Part shown: piece after piece, positions 58,401 through 64,000 of the stretch | How the letters are laid out: every line of letters begins with the position of its first letter | Position numbering within the stretch: the first letter of the stretch is position 1 | Assembly (NCBI GenBank): GCA_932521025.1 | Contig: OW051469.1 | Span: 5,964,398 to 6,028,397 of the forward strand | Direction: 5' to 3' | DNA from: Oscheius onirici | Lineage: Eukaryota; Nematoda; Chromadorea; Rhabditida; Rhabditidae | DNA length: 64,000 bases | Notes under the pieces: model-generated | What the model was told of the DNA's origin: nothing | Seen by the model: the letters and a program-made list of their open reading frames with translations, nothing else | Databases searched by the model: none | Program-made: the position numbers and the translations under genes

Positions 58401-59207
58401 ATGGAGGGTCTTCTCCATTGCGCAGATCTCTCTGGCTAATAGCTTCTGTGCTTTTTGGTCCATCTTCGTCTTGTCCATTATCTTTACTGCTACTTTCTCT
58501 GGAAAGACATATTGTTTGTCGTCTCTTTCATTCGATCACCCTTTGCCAGAACATGGACTCCGAGCTTGACTTTCGAGAAGTTTCCAGCTCCAAGTTCTTT
58601 GCCAAGACGATACATTCCAATCCGTTTCCCCAGGGCAACCTGCAACAATCTTGTTGTTTATCACTTTTCGAAAAACAGAAGGATCATCCCTTGATCTCTG
58701 TCTATTTCTAAAGTGGCGGAGGCGTTAGGAAGTGGCAAAAAGGTGAGAGCATCCTTCCGCTCCGATTTATGATTACTGGTTGATGTGTGATTGGAAGAAA
58801 GAAACGTGATTAGTGGGAGAAAAGGGACCTCTTTCTGTTGAAGAACATCGTTGTCCAGAAGCCAGCACTGTTCCTCGTAGGGAGTTCGGCCTTCCATTTT
58901 GAGCATGGAACTGCTCGGAACAACAGGTAAACTGGCTGAGGATTTCGTCCGTGAAAACTTGTCTCCAAACTGAAAGAGCCCAATCTGAAATGGAGATGGA
59001 TACTTACTTTCGGACTCCTTGGAAATGGATCACTTTCGGTCCTCTCGATATGTTTCGCCACTTCACCCTCCACAGAGGAGGTATCGGATCCATCATCATC
59101 TTCCTAAGCGCGATTTAGAAAAGATTTTCAGATCAAATCACTTGTATAGCGTAGGTGGGAGGCTCACTTCTAATCTCTCTCGACCCGTTTCGTGTCCTGG
59201 ACGTCAT
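55465..59207 (-). CDS. NIM1K: NIM1-like AMPK-related serine/threonine kinase
   Basis: The start [20 protein letters not shown] is at 59207. After an acidic linker and [20 protein letters not shown] the kinase domain begins: [20 protein letters not shown] (Gly loop), [10 protein letters not shown] (ATP Lys), HRDIKAEN (catalytic loop), LGDFGFSC (DFG), and the activation loop [14 protein letters not shown] with the Thr that LKB1 phosphorylates in this family. [17 protein letters not shown] follows. The C-terminus [20 protein letters not shown]... and the very end SKTCSVL match NIM1K (SKFCSIL in human). The intron after APELLK is about 1.7 kb and holds a fold-back transposon. Role: AMPK-related signalling kinase with unsettled substrates. 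Confidence 0.88.
56565..57883. mobile_element. Fold-back transposon in the NIM1 intron
   Basis: A 1.3 kb near-perfect palindrome. The right arm (about 57420-57883) mirrors the left (56565-57260, which carries a 216-base insertion), including a 92-codon open frame present in both arms with only a few substitutions. The ends begin CAGGACGGGCCCTAATTATT and its counterpart, flanked by TA on each side (56563-56564 and 57884-57885), so it is a Tc1/mariner-like element. The duplicated frame has no known domain and is probably not coding. Confidence 0.9.
56688..56903. mobile_element. MITE nested in the left arm of the fold-back element
   Basis: A 216-base palindromic element with ends TGGTCTGTTAAAAAAAGAGG and ...GAACAGAACA, flanked by TA (56686-56687 and 56904-56905). 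The right arm of the host palindrome shows the empty site as CCTAGGTAGCTGAA, proving a TA-target insertion after the palindrome formed. Confidence 0.9.
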
Positions 59208-59876
59208 TCCGAACGTTTATCCTTGAGATTTACAGACGAGAGAGGCTGGTATTAGGGTAAGACAGATTTTGGAGAAGACTAGAAGATAAGATGTTGGTAA
59301 TCGTATAGCCAAAGAGAGAAGCCATGAGAAATGGAAGGTGTCTAACAAGAATCTAATTATTGGTTACAACTCCATTATGACAGCTGAAAAGATGTAGGAA
59401 TTGTGGACATGACTGTTGAAATGGCCGGCTTGGCAGTGTATCCGAGACGAATCCTCCCCTTAGGATTATTACAGCTTTGAGCATGCGGGCTTCGTCTAAT
59501 CAAAATGGGAGGAAAGTTGAGAACCAGAAGTTCAAACAGCTTCGAAGAAAATGATAATTTGAGACAGGATTATGTATTGAACAAGCAAATCGAAAGCATA
59601 CAAGAAGGAAGTCGACGACTATGAAGGAAGCCATTCTCTGAGCAGGAAACGAAGATGATTTAGTCATTCAGGCGAGGGTGCACTCGAAGCTTGGATGAGC
59701 GATAAAGAGCAGATCGGCGATAAACGCTGCGTAGTCATGACGACCTGCTCATCGCAAAAATGCTTCTTCTTGAACGAGGATGCTACCGATTAAGAGACAT
59801 ATTAGTATTACCAAAACCTCGAAACATGCCAAAAGTTTATTAAACTATCCGGCTGTAACAAAAATATAACAATGGT
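59208..59876. other. Intergenic between rpl-33 and the kinase
   Basis: No coding signal. The two flanking genes are on the same strand. Confidence 0.4.
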
Positions 59877-60493
59877 TTAGATCTTGGAGGGATACAGCAT
59901 CTGAAAACAGGCACGTAAGAAACGGACAAAAGATGAGCTTACCACACGGATTCTGTGGCCCATAGCGGCGGGAGGAAGGTTGTGGGCGAACTTGGCGCGG
60001 AGGGCTCCAGAATTTCCGTGAACTCGGGTGATTTTTCCCCAAATAGCGCGAGTTCTGGTTGGCACGGTATGTCCGGGCTTCTAAAAATAGCAAATTAGTC
60101 AAACGTCTTGGAGCAATGAGCAGTGCAATCGAACAATTGGGCCGCAGCCACCAAACCAAATTTTCGAAGAAAACGGTACGTATTTGCCAACTAGCAGCAA
60201 AAAAAAACTCACAGTGGTCTTGTTGTGGGCTTTGTAGAGATAGACGGCTCTCTTTCCAATGTAGAATCTAGCGTCATCCTTGTTGTAAACTCCTTCCAGC
60301 TTCAGCAGAGATGTGTGCTCGGACTGGGTACGCTGTCCACGCTTGAATCCAGTGAAAATTCCCTTCACGTAAAGTCTGAAAATCGGAGTTAACATATTGA
60401 AAGAGAAATTTCTCTAGAAGCTAGGAAAAAAGAATGAAACTTCTACCTTCCGACGGCCTTGGGTCCAGCTCGGCGAGTAGCTTGCTCGGCCAT
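59877..60493 (-). CDS. rpl-33: 60S ribosomal protein eL33 (RPL35A)
   Basis: Four exons (60493-60447, 60375-60213, 60080-59943, 59900-59877) encode 123 residues. It reads [75 protein letters not shown], the full eL33 pattern, with a 13-residue N-terminal extension ([13 protein letters not shown]) as is common in nematodes. eL33 is a basic protein of the large subunit surface. The start is the first ATG. Confidence 0.97.
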
Positions 60494-60913
60494 TTTTACC
60501 TGTAAAATCTACATAAAAAGGTGGATAATAAGCAAAGAAACAAGTGAAGAACGTTCAAGCGATGAAATTAGATCGAAAAAGGGATTTTACGTTTCGTTCT
60601 GCACATAAACATACTTTTTCAGGTCATTTTTCATGGAGAGCACAGAACTTTCAAATATTCTATGCCTAATACAACATGGAACGAAGAAAATAACAAAAAA
60701 AAATTGTAGGCCTATTCCAAAATCGAGAAGAGAACTTAGTCTTACTGTAGGCTCGATAGCTGAATCGCTGTGGGACCAGTGCTCTTAGTCCTTTAAACTT
60801 CTTTTGAAAATGGGCCTCTTGCGACTTTGATTCATTGTCTTACTCTTTTTTTAGTTCTTTTTTGCCCGTATGTTCAGATTGATAAAAAAATTCTTTAAAA
60901 AAAACAGTCGATT

Positions 60914-62003
60914 ATGCTCCCCGAACTCTTCTCTGCGTTCGAAAGCGACGATGAAGCTGCCCCCGAAGTGTCACTGTGCCAGGCAGATAACTTTCAACCC
61001 CAAATCCACTCCAAAAATTGGTTTTTGAAGGACGATTTCAGGTAAGGTTCATTTGTTGACAACATCTGTTTAGTTCTCTTCCTGAAACAATTCCATTTCA
61101 AGCTTATCAAGCCTATCATGTTGGAGACTATCAGCGGGCGTTTGAGGTATATTTTCTACCTCCCCAAAAATCAGTGCAACTTCAGCTTTTTCAAAGATAT
61201 CTAAATGAGAGTGAACACAATCGAGTACATAGAGTCGGTGTTTACGAGTCAATAATTCGCTCGGCGATAAAGGTGAGACTTCTCCAATTCCCAATCCTGT
61301 TATTTTGAGATAGAACCTATACCAGAAGAAACTATAAGTCTATTACACTCCTACCGACAAATTGCCACGGAATATGGCAATCAATTGCAATATTGGAATA
61401 CGGCCGCACAGGTACTGAAAACAGTGAGTGATTAATTTTGGAATTCCTTCGTCTCTATTTCTAGATACCTTCTATGGCCGAGGAATGTCTGAAAATTGTG
61501 ATAATGCTTTGCTCATCGGTTGACTCGCCCGATCACTGGTCTCTGTTTGGCGAGAGCAGCAATATCGAGGTGAAATAACTATTTTACTGATCAAATGTTT
61601 AGGCCGGATCAAACTTTTTACTTGGATACAGGATACGAATGCTCGCTCTGATTGATTACAACATAAACTTCGCGTCAGGATTCGTAGCAGAGCGACTGAA
61701 ATATAAGAAAAGAGATTTAGAAGACCTAATCGAGAGCATGGGAGAAACTGGCGAAAGAGTTATTTATAGTCCAACTTTTTTTTCATTAGATTTCTACAGA
61801 TAGCAGAAGCGAAATCTCAAATGGTAACGGATCTTCTTCGAAGTGAAAAACTGCGAGAGCTTGGAGACGACGCAAAACGGCCCGCTCACGACTGTCGCTG
61901 CAAGATTGGCGTCTACAAGACGGATGATCTCATGAAGACCATAATAAGAGATTTTCTAGTCCGATTTGACTGGATGTTTGTCGGTATGTCCTTAGATTTG
62001 TAG
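60914..62003 (+). CDS. Unknown TPR-like protein, possibly C8orf76-related
   Basis: Seven exons (60914-61041, 61074-61146, 61186-61272, 61310-61423, 61465-61569, 61603-61758, 61800-62003) encode 288 residues. After an acidic N-terminus (MLPELFSAFESDDEAAPEVS) comes WFLKDDF and a TPR-like helix pair, AYHVGDYQRAFELFQRYLNE. A later block reads DHWSLFGE. The order WF, TPR, W..GE loosely recalls the little-studied vertebrate C8orf76, but the similarity is weak. All introns are 31-45 bases. The last exon is charged and basic. An acceptor-like AAAACAG lies six bases before the ATG. Confidence 0.6.
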
Positions 62004-62076
62004 TTTTTTATAAAGCTTTTATTATTTTCGCCGTCTTTCCGTTCAGTCTCACTGCAATCACAGTTCGAAGAGTTTC

Positions 62077-63842
62077 TTATTCACAGGCTAATTTCCCATG
62101 AAAACTTGTCATCGCAATTCCAAACGCCTGGATCGCGCTCAGTGGATAGCGAAAATCCATGGCAAACTGATCGTCTCCACGTCGACCAAATTGCATCACA
62201 ATGTAGTCGGCTGAAATGGCGTGCTCCAGGGAAAATGGTGGCAACTCACGGTCCTGTTGATGAACTATTTGGAAGTTTTTCACGGAAGCGCATTGTACAC
62301 GACCGTAGAAATTTAACACGTACGATTGAGTGTCTGGAATGGAGTTTCTCAAAAATAGAAGAAGACAGCTTACCGTCGTTCCAAATGGGCGGTTTGTTGT
62401 TCATAACCACGATCTGATTCACATTTTGCTCTGTCGGTGTTTTTGATCTCTTGTGTCTCTCAATCAAAGTATCTTTCTCCTAAAAGTTTATTTTTTAAAA
62501 TAATCTTTCTCCTCGCCTCGACCGGCTGTATCCTCATGCGTTTGTAAGCGATTGACGTGCCGGTATGAGCAACTCCCGGAATCACAATGGTCATTTTCCT
62601 CGGTCCTTTGAAGCCCAAAACGTTAGTTTCGTAGAGAACTGCCGCCAATTCTTGGCGAACTTCAACTGAAACAGTCTTGCTTGGGTTCTTCCCGTTGTCA
62701 TAGACTGTAAAGTGAGTTCCCATGGCATTGGCTCGAACTTTCGCCACAAACGCTCCACTCTCCTTTGATAAATCCGTCGCATCGGTTGAAATGAGATAGT
62801 TGGCCGTCTTGCACTTCTTTCTCCGTCTCGCAGCAAGCAAAAAGATTTTTCTCGTTGGTTTTTGGGGATCCAACGGATCCAAATGAAGATAATAGGTCGG
62901 ATATATGCCTTTGTCCATTCCTTTCTTGTCTCTCGTAATCACACAACGGAAGACTTTTCCCGCCTGAGCTGGTTCCTCCACAAACTTTTCTACATTGTTC
63001 AGAATGTAGTCGTAGTCTGGTTCCTGATCGTCTTTCGGCAAATCGATGTCGTCCCGTCCTGGATTGACTGCAACTTCATCTCCCAGATCTAAACAAGAGC
63101 TGTTTTTGTAATTTGTTCCTATGGTTACCCAGGTCAGGATCCTCGTCCTCACTGAGAACGACAGCACTCATGTCCGCTTTTTCCATTTTGCTCGCCAATT
63201 CATCCTCTTCCGTCGACGAGACGCTGAAAATTCGCTATCAGACAGTTTTACAAAAGGTGTGTACTCAAAATGTTATCTGTTGATGAACTACAGAAATTTC
63301 CAACAAGTTTTTACAGTAGTCAGACAAAAGGAACTTCGAGAAGAGAAACTGTATTTCTTGTCAAGCTAATTTTTACGCATCTTTCAGAAAAGACGAATCT
63401 TCAGCCCAAGTCCACGAACCAACAGGTTCAGCTAAAGTTGGTACAGAACTCACAAAGATCTAGTTGACGCACTCTTGGTGATTTGTGTTCCAAAGGAGAG
63501 TTCATTCAGTCTGGATGCCCGACTACCGAACCGATCCGGATCATCACTACTCTGAGACAAAGGGCCATCGAAGCACATCGTCTGTGGAACACTGAACGGA
63601 TCAACAAAACTAAATATTTCTTTGACTTCAAAGACAATCACTTACACAAAATCTGAGTGGACAGCGGCTGCGTTTGGAACTGCTGTGATTCCTTGAGTTG
63701 TTGTTCGTCGATTCCTCTGTTTTTCTTCTAGCATTTTTCGCTAAAATAAGTTTTTATGTCGAAGGGGACAGTTCAGTTTTTTACTTGCAAGCAGACTCAC
63801 CTGCCGAACGAGATTGGCCTCCACCCAGTCTGCACTAGCCAT
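62077..63842 (-). CDS. tub-1: Tubby protein
   Basis: The start [20 protein letters not shown] (63842) is a Tubby N-terminal coiled segment. A Ser-rich middle and an acidic stretch follow. The tubby domain covers [101 protein letters not shown] and the invariant end ALxxF...GKLACE (stop at 62077). Tubby binds PI(4,5)P2 through this domain and moves receptors into cilia; in worms TUB-1 acts in ciliated neurons and fat storage. A 39-base intron (GTGAGT...TTTCAG, about 62218-62256) restores [10 protein letters not shown]; read through, it would look like an insertion. Confidence 0.96.
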
Positions 63843-64000
63843 CTTGACCGGGAATCTGCAAAAGTCAACTGGTAAGTGAGTCGTGGGGCTTGGCAGCAGT
63901 GTCTAATTGTGACAGACGTGTCGACCGCCGTTGCCGCGGTAACAGACGCCGACCAGGCCAGCCGATGAGCTCAAGCTGACAAAAACTATAGGTAGTTCTC
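63843..64000. other. Upstream region of tub-1
   Basis: Holds the presumed 5' leader of tub-1. No gene recognised up to the window end. Confidence 0.4.

Noticed and set aside
62218-62256. Apparent 13-residue insertion in the tubby domain
   Set aside because: The stretch starts GTGAGT and ends TTTCAG; removing it gives the canonical [10 protein letters not shown].
1-64000. CRISPR arrays, bacterial operons or phage genes
   Set aside because: No regularly spaced direct repeats. Genes are intron-rich and eukaryotic throughout.

Overview
This is a nematode nuclear genome window, probably from the order Rhabditida. The evidence is the gene content (a CED-3 type caspase with a CARD, ARP-1, PATR-1, TUB-1, a DEP-1 type receptor phosphatase, and a histidase with the nematode-like Cys-Ser-Gly active site), very short introns of mostly 35-50 bases ending in TTTCAG, and splice-acceptor-like sequences directly in front of many start codons, as expected where spliced leaders are added. 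All gene models were spliced by eye; where exon lengths are summed, the total is an exact multiple of three.

Left part (1-21.6 kb): the last exon of an unknown gene abuts a short repeat. It is followed by a Rho-like GTPase that has lost its P-loop and an unknown minus-strand gene. A tight plus-strand row comes next: PATR-1 (mRNA decay), a DAPIT-like mitochondrial membrane protein, KRI1 (40S ribosome biogenesis) and ARL-1 (Golgi GTPase). KRI1 and ARL-1 are only 134 bases apart and look like an operon. On the minus strand lie ARP-1 (dynactin) and, 305 bases downstream of it, a DNAJC9-like gene carrying several frame lesions. A hAT transposon copy with a second transposon nested in it separates ARP-1 from a Suv4-20 type SET gene, which lacks part of its SET domain. 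Histidase follows.

Middle part (21.6-42 kb): a complete DEP-1/PTPRJ-like receptor tyrosine phosphatase on the minus strand (signal peptide, fibronectin III repeats, one membrane segment, one phosphatase domain), a gene-poor 3 kb stretch, RRP12 (ribosome export), the caspase and a small secreted protein.

Right part (42-64 kb): an accessory region of decayed retrotransposon, several palindromic transposons with recognisable target-site duplications, and four members or fragments of an unrecognised gene family, each visibly damaged. A divergent forkhead factor sits inside it. After a Ly-6-like secreted protein the housekeeping genes resume: a NIM1-like kinase with a 1.7 kb intron holding a fold-back transposon, ribosomal protein eL33, a small TPR-like gene and Tubby.

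The most unusual signals are two nested transposons whose empty target sites can be read in the sister copy or arm inside this same window, a hAT insertion inside a coding exon, the multiply broken DNAJC9-like gene, the pseudo-GTPase, and the SET gene whose missing segment coincides with a repeat that also begins the window.
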